Assembly: GCA_025149125.1 (NCBI GenBank)
Contig: CP102272.1
Location: 4,464,001 to 4,528,000 of the forward strand
Origin: [Clostridium] asparagiforme DSM 15981
GTDB lineage: Bacteria; Bacillota; Clostridia; Lachnospirales; Lachnospiraceae
Reading direction: 5' to 3'
Length of the DNA: 64,000 nt
In this document: one piece after another, positions 33,151 to 41,863 of the stretch
How the letters are laid out: every line of letters begins with the position of its first letter
Numbering within the stretch: position 1 is the first letter of the stretch
The notes under the pieces: generated by a model
The model's database searches: none
Told to the model about the DNA's origin: nothing
The model's input: the letters and a program-made list of their open reading frames with translations, nothing else
Made by a program: the position numbers and the translations under genes

Positions 33151-33280
33151 TTGACAGAAGAACGGAATTTGGCTTATAATAAAGGTACAAAAAAGGCAGT
33201 TCACTCCAGTGAGTGGCTTCCAAAGAATAACAACTAAAAAATAGTCACCACAGCTTTGGGAGGCGGGTGACTATTTTTTT
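33151..33280 (+). ncRNA. Putative type I antitoxin RNA (promoter plus transcript)
   Basis: TTGACA (33151-33156), an 18-bp spacer and TATAAT (33175-33180) form an almost perfect promoter with no ORF behind it. The predicted RNA starts near 33187, carries a small hairpin (33201-33212) and ends at the terminator 33236-33280. It runs head-on into the toxin gene and overlaps the last codon, stop and 3' end of the toxin mRNA, as RatA does with txpA. Its role as antitoxin is inferred from this arrangement. Confidence 0.75.
33236..33280. terminator. Bidirectional terminator shared by toxin and antitoxin
   Basis: AAAAATAGTCACC pairs with GGTGACTATTTTT around a GC-containing loop, with A-runs on the left and T-runs on the right, so it stops both convergent transcripts. 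The toxin stop codon TAG lies inside the stem. Confidence 0.88.
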
Positions 33281-33348
33281 GTACCTATAATCATAACAAC
33301 AAGTACTCCAAACGCAATCATCAAAGAAAGTGTCTCATATGTACTCAT
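33271..33348 (-). CDS. TxpA-like / putative holin-like type I toxin, 25 residues
   Basis: A 25-codon ORF beginning MSTYETLSLMIAFGV, followed by a hydrophobic helix and the C-terminus GTKK. The MSTYE start and single membrane helix match the holin-like toxin (Hol_Tox) group that includes Bacillus TxpA, which damages the membrane when not silenced by an antisense RNA. A very strong AAAGGAGG site lies 9 nt before the ATG. It is too short for normal gene calling. Neighbouring signals complete a type I toxin-antitoxin module. Confidence 0.85.
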   Translation of the reverse strand: MSTYETLSLMIAFGVLVVMIIGTKK

Positions 33349-33406
33349 GTTATACCACCTCCTTTCGGAGATGGAAGTCACCCAGCAGTAGGAACTGCCT
33401 GCTTTC

Positions 33407-33435
33407 ATTATACAAGACAGTAAACAGGCTGTAAA
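33407..33435 (-). promoter_or_regulatory. Toxin promoter
   Basis: Minus-strand TTTACA (33435-33430), a 17-bp spacer and TATAAT (33412-33407). The predicted 5' UTR is about 50 nt and begins with a 27-nt segment (33399-33373) that resembles the antitoxin leader (33195-33221) at 19 of 27 positions. Confidence 0.82.
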
Positions 33436-33543
33436 TAGAAGAATGGAAAAGAAATACTTGCCTGAAATACTTGTTGGAAGACTTGGTCAAAGCATGAAAT
33501 TATAGTAGACTTTAACTATCAAAAAGATATGGAGAAATAGTGC

Positions 33544-34047
33544 ATGAATAAGCAATTTCAGAATAACATCAACATTCTTTTCGTCTGCCACGGCAACATT
33601 TGCCGCTCCCCCCTAGCCGAGTACCTCCTCCGCCATCTCGTCCAAACCCGCGGCCTCTCAGACTCATTCCACATCGCCTCCGCGGCCACCAGCCGGGAGG
33701 AGATCGGCAATCCCGTACACCGCGGAACGCGCGCCAAGTTACAGGCACTGGGTATCTCCACCGCCGGGAAATGCGCCGTGCGCCTGGAAAAGCAGGACTA
33801 CGGCAAGTACGACTACCTGATCGGCATGGACCGCTACAACATCACCGACATGCTGCGCATCCTGGGCGGCGATCCCGACGGCAAGGTATCCCGCCTGCTG
33901 GATTTCACAGACCACCCAAGGGATGTGGCGGACCCGTGGTATACCGGAGATTTCGACACAGCCTACGATGACGTGCTGGAGGGCTGCAACGCGCTTCTGG
34001 ATCACATTCTTTCCCAGAAACCATACTTCTCCAAAAAATCCAAATAG
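33544..34047 (+). CDS. Low-molecular-weight protein-tyrosine phosphatase
   Basis: A 167-residue cytoplasmic phosphatase. The catalytic loop VCHGNICRSP holds nucleophile Cys15 and Arg21, and the general acid Asp lies in DVADPWYTGDF near the C-terminus. Length and motif order are those of bacterial LMW-PTPs such as YfkJ/YwlE, which act on protein phosphotyrosine or phosphoarginine. An ATGGAG site precedes the ATG. It follows the toxin-antitoxin locus and is convergent with the carbamate kinase operon. No partner kinase is nearby. Confidence 0.92.
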   Translation: MNKQFQNNINILFVCHGNICRSPLAEYLLRHLVQTRGLSDSFHIASAATSREEIGNPVHRGTRAKLQALGISTAGKCAVRLEKQDYGKYDYLIGMDRYNITDMLRILGGDPDGKVSRLLDFTDHPRDVADPWYTGDFDTAYDDVLEGCNALLDHILSQKPYFSKKSK

Positions 34048-34198
34048 CCTCCGGCCCAACCGCCTGTACCCGAACGCAGACATCCATCAGTCCGTTCCCC
34101 CGCCTGCCTCGCCTCCCGGCCCGGCAGGCCTATCTAAAAATTCATTCCCGCCATCTATACCCCCGGACACACCACACACAACCAGCCCACCCACCAAA

Positions 34199-34246
34199 AA
34201 AGCGCGCCGCTTCCCCCAAAAACCGGAAAGCCGCACGCTTAATTTT
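34199..34246 (-). terminator. Terminator of the ring-opening / carbamate kinase operon
   Basis: A stem of about 16 bp with one mismatch and two G-T pairs; on the minus strand it is followed by six T. It lies about 30 nt after the carbamate kinase stop. The remaining 34048-34276 gap holds no gene. Confidence 0.8.
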
Positions 34247-34276
34247 CTCCATCCCCCAATTCTCCCCCTCAAAACC

Positions 34277-35209
34277 TCAGGCGCAAATCACTGTCCCTGT
34301 CTCCCCCTTAAGCCCCTCTCCCGCCTTTTCCAACAGCGTGATCAGCGCCCGTCTCCCGGGCAGCGATGACGCAAACTCCACCGCAGCCTCCACCTTCGGC
34401 AGCATGGAGCCCGGCGCGAACTGCCCCTGGGCGATGTACGCCCGGGCCTCCTCCACGGAAATCCGCGACAGCCACCGCTGGTCCGGTTTGGCGTAGTTTA
34501 CGGCCACCCGTTCCACCGCGGTCAGGATCACCAGGTAATCCGCCCCGATCATCCGGGCCAACCTGGCGCTGGCAAAATCCTTGTCGATCACCGCGCTCAC
34601 GCCCCGCAGGCTGCAGCCCTCCCGCACCACCGGGATTCCCCCGCCGCCGCAGGCCACCACCACCTGGCCGCAATCCAGCAGGCTACGGATTGTCTCAATC
34701 TCCACAATATCCACCGGCTTTGGCGACGGCACCACCCGGCGGTAGCCCCGGCCCGAGTCCTCGATCACCCGGCAGCCCCGGCGCTCCCATGCTGCCGCCT
34801 CTTCCCTGTCCATAAACCGCCCGATGGGTTTTGTGGGATTGGCGAAGGCCTCATCCGACCGGTCCACCACCACCTGGGTCACCAGGGACGTCACCGGCTT
34901 GTCGATCCCCATCCGCAGCAGCTCCTCGCGCAGAAAATTCTGCAGATCGTAGCCGATATACCCCTGCGTCATCGCCACACACACGGAGAGCGGAGCCTGG
35001 GCCAGATCCGGCTCTTCAGCGGCCAGCATACCCATGGCCCGGTCGATCATCCCCACCTGAGGACCATTTCCGTGGGAGACCACCACCTCGTAGCCGTCCC
35101 TCACCAGACCGGCAATGATCTTCGCCGCCCGTCCGGCCGCCGCCATCTGATCTTGAAAATTGAGCCCCAGCGCATTCCCCCCCAGGGCGATCACAATCCT
35201 CTTATTCAC
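34277..35209 (-). CDS. arcC: Carbamate kinase
   Basis: A 310-residue amino-acid-kinase-fold enzyme that makes ATP from carbamoyl phosphate and ADP, releasing carbamate (NH3 + CO2). Motifs: IALGGNALG, VVSHGNGPQVG, VACGGGGIPV, VIDKDFASARLA and LTAVERVAVNY. The start is GTG 35209, with GGGGGAG upstream and only 4 nt from the previous stop; upstream in-frame starts would overlap that gene heavily. As last gene of the operon behind transcarbamylase-like subunits, it should provide the energy-yielding step, as AllK/YbcF does in allantoin fermentation. Confidence 0.94.
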   Translation of the reverse strand: MNKRIVIALGGNALGLNFQDQMAAAGRAAKIIAGLVRDGYEVVVSHGNGPQVGMIDRAMGMLAAEEPDLAQAPLSVCVAMTQGYIGYDLQNFLREELLRMGIDKPVTSLVTQVVVDRSDEAFANPTKPIGRFMDREEAAAWERRGCRVIEDSGRGYRRVVPSPKPVDIVEIETIRSLLDCGQVVVACGGGGIPVVREGCSLRGVSAVIDKDFASARLARMIGADYLVILTAVERVAVNYAKPDQRWLSRISVEEARAYIAQGQFAPGSMLPKVEAAVEFASSLPGRRALITLLEKAGEGLKGETGTVICA

Positions 35210-35213
35210 ACGT

Positions 35214-36647
35214 CTACTCCCCCTTGTTTCCGTCTCCATAGCGTTCGCCAAATGCCTCCAGCGCCTTCACGAAGCACTCCCTGGGCGGGTGTACGATCCC
35301 CGCGCCGATCTGGCCGATGCCCGGAACCTTGTGGGCGATGCCCGTGTTGATCACCGGAATAATTCCCGTCTCCAGCACCTTCAGAATATCGATGCCCGTG
35401 GCCGTCCCCTTGAAATCCAGCGGAGGCAGCGAATAATTGTTGTTCTCCGCAGTTGTGATGGAATACATGCTGCGGGTATAGTTGATGGCGTCGGAGACCG
35501 TTCCTCCCACAAACTGGGTGATCGCCGGGGAAGCCCCCATAGCGAAGCCGCCGATTCCCATGGTCTCGGTGATTGCGCTGTCCCCCAGATCCGGGTTTGC
35601 GTCCTCCGGTCCATACCCCGGAAACAGCAACCCCTCCACAAAATTGGCCGGTGCGGTGAACCAACGGTCCTTCCCCAGACCGCTGACCTTGATCCCGAAT
35701 TCCACCCCGTTGCGCGCCATCGCGGTGACCACCGTGGAGCGCTCCACACCGCAGGCCGCGTCCAGGGCGGACTTGCAGGCGGGCATGGACAGATTCAGGA
35801 AATAGTGGTCGTTGGAGCGGATAAAATCGATGGCCCTTAGCACCTGAGGCATGGGATAACCGCTCTGCACCATAAAGGGCGTAATCTCCTTGAAAAATAA
35901 GCTGGTGGCCGCCTTATTCCGGTTGTGGCACTCGTCCCCCATCTGCACCGCCTGGGCCGTAATCAGCTTCAAATCCACCCCTCCGGCCATCTCAACAGCC
36001 TTGTTCAGCACCGGGGCAAACTCTTTCTCAATCCACCTCAGGCGCTCCAGAACGGAACTGCTGAACGCGCCGAACCGCAGCACCTTCCCCAGCCCTTCGT
36101 TCACCGAGCAGTACGCCCGGTTGCCGGTTGTCCGGTTCTCCACAATGTGCACCGGCATGGAAGGCGAGATGATCCCCGCCATAGGCCCCACCGCGCTGTG
36201 CTCATGGCAGGGAGAAAATGTGATCCTGCCGGAGGCGGCCAGCTGCCTCGCCTCCCCCTCGTCGGCGGCTCTCCCCTCGTAGAGCAGGGCCCCGATCACT
36301 GCCCCCTGCATAGTTCCACACATATGGTCCCAGGTGATGGGCGGACCCGAGTGCAGAATGGTGTCCTCTGTCATCCCCGGCACCACCTTGTAAGCCGGTT
36401 CAATGCCGATCAGTACCGGGCTGGCGCTCATCACGATGTCCACGGCCTTCCGGTTCGCCTCAACCACCCCATCGTCGAAGGAATAGCGATCCAAAAGCTC
36501 CAGCAGCTCCTGATCCCCGTCCATGGGCGGCTGCCATTTGATCTGGGTCACCTGCTGCCCCTGCAGCTTTAAATCCTCCCGGAAATTGGGCGCGCCCACA
36601 TTTAAAATCGTTAACTGTTCCTGAAATAATTCATTGGTCCGATTCAT
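35214..36647 (-). CDS. DUF1116 protein, oxamate carbamoyltransferase subunit AllG (YlbE)-like
   Basis: A 477-residue cytoplasmic protein of the DUF1116 family. It begins NELFQEQLTILNVGAPNFREDL and has an internal CHEHSAVGPMAGIISPSMPV block typical of YlbE. In E. coli FdrA, YlbE and YlbF (AllF, AllG, AllH) together form oxamate carbamoyltransferase, turning oxalurate and phosphate into oxamate and carbamoyl phosphate. All three types are present here in a row. GAGGAGGTGAG fixes the ATG at 36647. The true carbamoyl donor in this operon may differ, given the ring-opening enzyme upstream. Confidence 0.88.
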   Translation of the reverse strand: MNRTNELFQEQLTILNVGAPNFREDLKLQGQQVTQIKWQPPMDGDQELLELLDRYSFDDGVVEANRKAVDIVMSASPVLIGIEPAYKVVPGMTEDTILHSGPPITWDHMCGTMQGAVIGALLYEGRAADEGEARQLAASGRITFSPCHEHSAVGPMAGIISPSMPVHIVENRTTGNRAYCSVNEGLGKVLRFGAFSSSVLERLRWIEKEFAPVLNKAVEMAGGVDLKLITAQAVQMGDECHNRNKAATSLFFKEITPFMVQSGYPMPQVLRAIDFIRSNDHYFLNLSMPACKSALDAACGVERSTVVTAMARNGVEFGIKVSGLGKDRWFTAPANFVEGLLFPGYGPEDANPDLGDSAITETMGIGGFAMGASPAITQFVGGTVSDAINYTRSMYSITTAENNNYSLPPLDFKGTATGIDILKVLETGIIPVINTGIAHKVPGIGQIGAGIVHPPRECFVKALEAFGERYGDGNKGE

Positions 36648-36664
36648 AAGACTCACCTCCTCCG

Positions 36665-38212
36665 TCACAGCAGAATGTCTGCGGCTGTCTGGGCCGCTTC
36701 CACGTTGCTCTCCGCCAAAATAACGCCTTCCGCAAGCAGAGCCGCCCTCTGCCCTGACAAATCCTGTTTGTCCGCCGCCGTCCCGCAGATATAGCCGACC
36801 ACCGCCAGCTCTCTCCCCTGGGCGCGGGCTCTCGCTCTCGCCTCCCGGATCGCCGGGACCGTCTCGCCGGCCGGGTCCCCGTGGGAGCCGTATCCCAGCT
36901 CGAAGTCCAGCAAAATCACGCCCACCTCAGGGTCATCCCCCTGCTCTGCGATCTTGCCGTTGCGCAGCGAAGGCTCGATCATGGGATGGGGACGGCCGTT
37001 GGTAAATTCATCGTCGCCCAAATCCAGCAGCACGCTGCCGCGGCAGACTTCCTTACCGTCGATCTTCTCCCCGTCCCGGTGGGATACATTGCTCCGGATC
37101 TTGCCCAGGCGTCCCCGCAGCACAAAGAGCGCTTCCGCGCACAGCGTGCCGCCGCAGAACAGGCCCCGCACGCTTCTCTGCCCCGGCTGCAGCAGTTCTC
37201 TGGCCCTCGCAATCTCCTCCTGTAACCGCGCGGCCCTGGCTTCCCCCCGGCCCGCGTCCTGCGCCACTCCGGCCAGCTGTACCGCCGTCCTGGCCGCGTC
37301 CAGCAGATTATCGCACAGATAAACGCCCTCCCGGCATTCCCTGGCGGTGTCCCCCTCCAGGAAGCAGACCACCACCGGCTTTTCCAGCGTGTTAAGCAGC
37401 TCGAATATCTTGTCCGCCACCGACTGCTCCGGCGGCTTGGAGACCAGTACAATGATCTCCGTGTCCGGCTCTTTTGCCAAGGCGCGGATGCCGTGGAGCA
37501 TCATCAGTCCGCCGATCTCGCGGCTCAAATCCCGGCCGCCCGTGCCCAGGGCCTGGGTGATACCGCCGCCCAGCCGGTCGATCTGCACGATCACCTCCTG
37601 AAGCCCGGTGCCCGAAGCGCCCACCACGCCGATATTTCCCCGCCGCACCTGATTGGCAAAGCAAAGCCCGGTGTGATTGATCACCGCGGTGCCGCAGTCC
37701 GGCCCCATCATCAGAAGTCCCTTGGAAACCGCCAGCTCCTTTAACGCCCGCTCCTCCTCAATGGAGACGTTGTCGCTGAACATCATCACATGCAGACCGC
37801 TGTTCAGGGCGATTTTAGCCTCCCTTGCCGCGTACCGGCCCGGCACCGAGATCACCGCCACATTGGCCGCCCGGTTGTCCTTCACTGCATGGCGGATCGT
37901 CTTATACTCCACCTCCGCCTCCTGCCCGGCCACGCCGCTGCCCTTGGTCAGCTTGTCCAGGATCATGCGGTGGGCCTCCACGCAGGTCTCCTCGTCCCGG
38001 GCCTCCACAGCGATAATCAGGTCGTTCTGCGTCGCCCCTTCCGTCTCGTCGTTTCCCAGGCCCACATTCATCAAAATCTCTTTATTCATGTCGGTGGCCA
38101 TCACCACCACAGCCTCTTTTACACCTTCCACCGCTTTTATCTTACTTCCAAGGGACATAAGCGTCACGGAATCATAGTATGTATTGGGCTTGATTATTGT
38201 TTTCTTGTACAT
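36665..38212 (-). CDS. FdrA-family protein, oxamate carbamoyltransferase subunit AllF-like
   Basis: A 515-residue protein related to succinyl-CoA synthetase subunits. The N-terminal YYDSVTLMSLGSKIKAVEGV and LMMGPDCGTAVINHTGL, followed by GNIGVVGASGTGLQEV (CoA-synthetase-like nucleotide loops), are typical of FdrA. It overlaps the end of the DUF2877 gene by 19 nt and is followed after 17 nt by the DUF1116 gene. By analogy with E. coli AllF it forms a carbamoyltransferase with its two neighbours. Confidence 0.9.
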   Translation of the reverse strand: MYKKTIIKPNTYYDSVTLMSLGSKIKAVEGVKEAVVVMATDMNKEILMNVGLGNDETEGATQNDLIIAVEARDEETCVEAHRMILDKLTKGSGVAGQEAEVEYKTIRHAVKDNRAANVAVISVPGRYAAREAKIALNSGLHVMMFSDNVSIEEERALKELAVSKGLLMMGPDCGTAVINHTGLCFANQVRRGNIGVVGASGTGLQEVIVQIDRLGGGITQALGTGGRDLSREIGGLMMLHGIRALAKEPDTEIIVLVSKPPEQSVADKIFELLNTLEKPVVVCFLEGDTARECREGVYLCDNLLDAARTAVQLAGVAQDAGRGEARAARLQEEIARARELLQPGQRSVRGLFCGGTLCAEALFVLRGRLGKIRSNVSHRDGEKIDGKEVCRGSVLLDLGDDEFTNGRPHPMIEPSLRNGKIAEQGDDPEVGVILLDFELGYGSHGDPAGETVPAIREARARARAQGRELAVVGYICGTAADKQDLSGQRAALLAEGVILAESNVEAAQTAADILL

Positions 38213-39177
38213 GCCGTTACCCCAGTTATCGTTTTAATTCTGTTCAGGACCAGGCAAAACCCGGCGGCCAAACCGGCCGAAAAGTCAATGCCGGAGGAAT
38301 GCCCGATCCCTTCCACCAGTTTCATAATCTCTTCCATCTCCCGCCCCCCGGTCAAAAAGCAGGCGGCCAGGCGGCGATTTAACAGGGAATTTTCCCCGTT
38401 TAAATACGCTTTCAACATTTGCCGGCTCACCGCGGTGGTGGCCGCAAGAATTTCCGGGCGGTTCAACCCTCCCGCCAGAGCGGCCCGCAGCGAGGCGGTG
38501 CTCTCACAGCAGTTCAGCGCCGCCAGCATACCGCACAGAAAATCATCGCCCGCGGGTGTCAGCCCCATACCGGCCCCCACCAGCTTCCGCCCGGCGGCCG
38601 CAAACCGTTCCGGCTCACCGGCCGACCTAAGAAGCGCCCAAAGACGCCGGTTCATCTCCTCCTGCAAAATCCCCGGACCGGGCAGAACCTCCCCGGAACA
38701 ATCGCGGCGGAAAAAATAGGCGCAGCCCTTTCGGATATCCTGATTTTGCAAATACTGCCGGTAGCGCGAGATTCCGGAGGCAAGATTTTGCGCGCACTCC
38801 TGCGCACTCCCTGCCGGGAGCTCTCCTCCCCCGTCCGTCCCCCACTCCCGCTGCGTCCACTGCCGTTCGCCGGTCACCCGGACCCGGCTGCAGTCCAGCA
38901 CCAGCCCGCTTCCGATGCGGATCACCGGAAACCGGCCCTCCACCGCGTCTCCCACGCGGACCAGCTGCCCCCAAAAACCATCTCCATCCGTATTTCCGGT
39001 GTACGGCGCAGCGTAACACGCGCCCGCCACCACCGCGTACAAATCCGATCCGTCCCACAGATTAAACGCTCTCTCATAGACACTGTGCACCCGCCCCCGG
39101 GGGTTTTCTACAAACGCCCGGAAATGCGGATCGCACACCCGAAGCGCGGCCCGGCAGACTGCATCCCGGCGGATCAC
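38194..39177 (-). CDS. DUF2877 protein, oxamate carbamoyltransferase subunit AllH (YlbF)-like
   Basis: A 327-residue cytoplasmic protein with the DUF2877 hallmark LVGAGMGLTPAGDDFLCGMLAAL in its C-terminal half. It starts with GTG at 39177, overlapping the NCS2 permease stop by 4 nt (GTGA), so translation is coupled. It probably forms the third subunit of the carbamoyltransferase with the FdrA- and DUF1116-type proteins. An exact catalytic role for this subunit is not known to me. Confidence 0.87.
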   Translation of the reverse strand: MIRRDAVCRAALRVCDPHFRAFVENPRGRVHSVYERAFNLWDGSDLYAVVAGACYAAPYTGNTDGDGFWGQLVRVGDAVEGRFPVIRIGSGLVLDCSRVRVTGERQWTQREWGTDGGGELPAGSAQECAQNLASGISRYRQYLQNQDIRKGCAYFFRRDCSGEVLPGPGILQEEMNRRLWALLRSAGEPERFAAAGRKLVGAGMGLTPAGDDFLCGMLAALNCCESTASLRAALAGGLNRPEILAATTAVSRQMLKAYLNGENSLLNRRLAACFLTGGREMEEIMKLVEGIGHSSGIDFSAGLAAGFCLVLNRIKTITGVTACTRKQ

Positions 39178-40517
39178 TGCGCTTCCCGTATCTCTTCCTC
39201 CCCGGCAGTCCCATTCCCGTCCTTTGGCAAAAACCAGTCCAGGGCGATAGCGATCAGCGAGGCCGGCACAATCCCGTTATTCAGACATACGGACACCGAT
39301 TCCCCGAACACTTTGGTCACGTCCGGCACCAGGCTGAAGCCCACTCCGATTCCCAGGGACACCGCCATAATCAGCATGTTGCGGCTGCCCAAATCCACGC
39401 TGGTGATCAGGGACACGCCGGAGATAAACACCATCATAAAGGTGATTAACGTTGCTCCGCCCAGCACCGGCTCCGGCACGCACAGGATCACGGCTGAGAG
39501 CTTGGGGAACAGGGACATGCCCACCAGAATCACCGCTCCGATGTTCACAATGCTGCGGCTGAACACGCCTGTTAAGTTGACCACGCCGATGTTCTGGGTG
39601 TAGGAGGTGTTGGGGAACGCGTTGAACACCGCCGCCAGGGAGCTGCCCAGGCCGTCGGCCAGAATACCGCCCCGGCTCTCCTCGGGGGTGGGCTGCCGGT
39701 TCTGCGCTACCACGGTCAGGGCGGTCATATCGCCCACCGTCTCCACGGTGGTTGCCACATACATAAACAGCATAGCCACAATGGCCGACCAGTGGAATTC
39801 CCAGCGGTAGCGAAACGGCAGCGGCACCGAGAACGCAGCCGCCTGACCGATGGCGGAAAAATCCACCAGGCCCGCCACAGCGGCCACCACGTAGCCCACC
39901 ACGATTCCCACCAGAATTGAGGCGGATTTAAGGGTCTTGTTCCTGCTGCGGCTGCACAGGACGATCACCAGGATCACCAGCCCGGAGAGCAGCAGGTTCA
40001 CCGGCGCGCCCAGACCGGCGGCAGTCTTGCTGCCTGCGGCCTGCTTCATGCCGGTGGGAATCAACGTGATCCCGATGGTCATGACCACGATGCCCGATAC
40101 CAGCGGATTAAAGATCTTTTTCAGACGGCCGATAAAATTGCCCAGCACCGCCTCAAAAAGACCGCCGATAAAGCTTGCCCCCAGACAGGCCCCGATACCG
40201 TACTGGGAGGTGATGGCCACCACGGTGGACAAAAACGCATTGCTGGTCCCCATGACGATGGGCAGACGGGATCCCACCGCCTTTATGCCTCTCACCTGCA
40301 GCAGGGTGGCCACGCCGGCCACCAGCAGGGCGCACTGGATCAGAAACGTTCCCTCCTCGCTGTTTAACCCAACAATGTTGATCACCAGCAGGGGAACCGT
40401 CACATTTCCGGCGAACATGGCCAGGATATGCTGGAACGCAAATATCACGCTCTTTCCCACAGGCGGCCTGTCATCGATGTTATAGAGAATATCCGCTCGC
40501 TTCGTCTCTCCACTCAT
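39174..40517 (-). CDS. NCS2-family purine/pyrimidine permease
   Basis: A 447-residue membrane protein with about 14 hydrophobic segments. The segments VIFAFQHILAMFAGNVTVPLL and GLGSSLAAVFNAFPNTSYTQNIGVV, with the family's NxSYTxNIG motif, are diagnostic for uracil/xanthine-type NCS2 symporters. In an operon with a ring-opening amidohydrolase and PucR it probably imports the heterocycle. The start at 40517 is chosen with a GAGG site 8 nt upstream; another in-frame ATG lies at 40547. Confidence 0.92.
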   Translation of the reverse strand: MSGETKRADILYNIDDRPPVGKSVIFAFQHILAMFAGNVTVPLLVINIVGLNSEEGTFLIQCALLVAGVATLLQVRGIKAVGSRLPIVMGTSNAFLSTVVAITSQYGIGACLGASFIGGLFEAVLGNFIGRLKKIFNPLVSGIVVMTIGITLIPTGMKQAAGSKTAAGLGAPVNLLLSGLVILVIVLCSRSRNKTLKSASILVGIVVGYVVAAVAGLVDFSAIGQAAAFSVPLPFRYRWEFHWSAIVAMLFMYVATTVETVGDMTALTVVAQNRQPTPEESRGGILADGLGSSLAAVFNAFPNTSYTQNIGVVNLTGVFSRSIVNIGAVILVGMSLFPKLSAVILCVPEPVLGGATLITFMMVFISGVSLITSVDLGSRNMLIMAVSLGIGVGFSLVPDVTKVFGESVSVCLNNGIVPASLIAIALDWFLPKDGNGTAGEEEIREAQ

Positions 40518-40562
40518 TTCGTCACCCTCACTCCTTTTCATACCCATTTACATTGAATGGAA

Positions 40563-40587
40563 GCAGCCCGTCCCTAAGGCGGGCTGC
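40563..40587 (-). other. Intercistronic hairpin between the two permease genes
   Basis: GCAGCCCG (40563-40570) pairs with CGGGCTGC (40580-40587) around a 9-nt loop. No T-run follows on the minus strand, so it is more likely an mRNA processing or stability element than a terminator. Confidence 0.55.
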
Positions 40588-40606
40588 CGCCGTCAGTAAC
40601 ACCCGA

Positions 40607-41860
40607 TCACACAAAGAAGAACGAAAGCACGATCAGCAGGATCAGAGCTCCCACCACAAATTTAATGTTGCTCCTGACCGTTTTCATAATGTCCTGTTTA
40701 AATCCCTCGGAAAGCGCGGCGATATTGATCTGCACCGGGCTGACCTGGGTGCCGAAGCCGGTGGCGATGGCCACAAAGCCCATGGCCTCCGACGGCATCC
40801 CCAACAGGGAAAGGGTTGGCAGAATCAGCGTCAGCACGCCGGCGCAGAACGCGCCCGACGGAATCGCGATCAAAAAGCCCATGATCATGGCGCAGGGCAC
40901 GATCACCGCCTGGGGTGCATTTCCCACCAGGGCCGCCAGCTCCTCAAAGGTCCCAAGCTTGGCGATAATGTTGATGAATGCCAGGAAAAAGCCAACAGAA
41001 AACAGAGTGGTCAAAATATAGCGGGATCCCTCGCCCAGAGCGTCGCAGGTCTTGTTGATCTTAAGCGGCGTCAGGCAGGCGGTCAGCACGGCCGTGATAA
41101 TCACGTTGATGGCCGGAACAAACAGATGAATCCCGATCAGATTGTTTAACTTGGAGCCGAATACCACCAGAACCAGCAGCGTGATGGCCGGCACCGCGCG
41201 CACCCACAGCTGCCCCGTGGTGAGCTGATCCTGCTGCTCCTCCTCCTTCTCCCGCTTCACAATCATGGTCCCCCGCTTATACACGCCGTAAACGGCCAGG
41301 GCCGCTCCCAGCAGGAAGAACAGGATGGTCACCGGCATCATGCTGGAGGCGTGCTCCACCACGTCCCGGCCCGCGGCCTCAGCCGCCAGAACCGTTTCCG
41401 TGGAGGCCGGGGAGGTGGTAAAGCCCACCGCCGTGGCGATGGCCATACCGGCGATTACCTCCGGCACCGCTCCCACCGCCGCCGCAACTAACGGCGCGAT
41501 TACCATGGTATTTCCGGCTCCCATACCGGCCATGTAGGTGGCAAATGCCTGGATCAGCACCAGAAAGCCCGCAAACAGGGCGATTTTCTTTTTCAGCGCA
41601 TGCTGGGCGATATCCACGATGGCCTGGATACTTCCGCCCTTGGACACCATCACGGCCGCGGCCGCGTACAGGATCGGCGCCGTATAGCTGAACATGGTGC
41701 CGATGCCCTCCATTACCATATTTCCCGCCTCCACAGGCGCGATACCCCCGATAATCATAGCTGTCACTGCGCCGCAGAGACCGGCAAACAGCATGTGCTT
41801 CCTCATAAACAGGATCACAAGGATCACTGCAATGGGAATCAAGTGAAGTAAAAGCTGCAC
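40607..41860 (-). CDS. Multi-pass permease, probable ion-transporter (IT) superfamily
   Basis: A 417-residue protein with about 11-12 hydrophobic segments and a charged central loop (KREKEEEQQDQ). Segments such as ATYMAGMGAGNTMVIAPLVAAA and GFTTSPASTETVLAAEAAG resemble organic-anion carriers of the GntP/DcuC/CitM kind, but I cannot name the family. It starts with GTG 41860 behind GGAGGTG, 3 nt after the amidohydrolase stop. It may export an acid end product or import an acidic precursor. Confidence 0.75.
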   Translation of the reverse strand: MQLLLHLIPIAVILVILFMRKHMLFAGLCGAVTAMIIGGIAPVEAGNMVMEGIGTMFSYTAPILYAAAAVMVSKGGSIQAIVDIAQHALKKKIALFAGFLVLIQAFATYMAGMGAGNTMVIAPLVAAAVGAVPEVIAGMAIATAVGFTTSPASTETVLAAEAAGRDVVEHASSMMPVTILFFLLGAALAVYGVYKRGTMIVKREKEEEQQDQLTTGQLWVRAVPAITLLVLVVFGSKLNNLIGIHLFVPAINVIITAVLTACLTPLKINKTCDALGEGSRYILTTLFSVGFFLAFINIIAKLGTFEELAALVGNAPQAVIVPCAMIMGFLIAIPSGAFCAGVLTLILPTLSLLGMPSEAMGFVAIATGFGTQVSPVQINIAALSEGFKQDIMKTVRSNIKFVVGALILLIVLSFFFV

Positions 41861-41863
41861 AAA

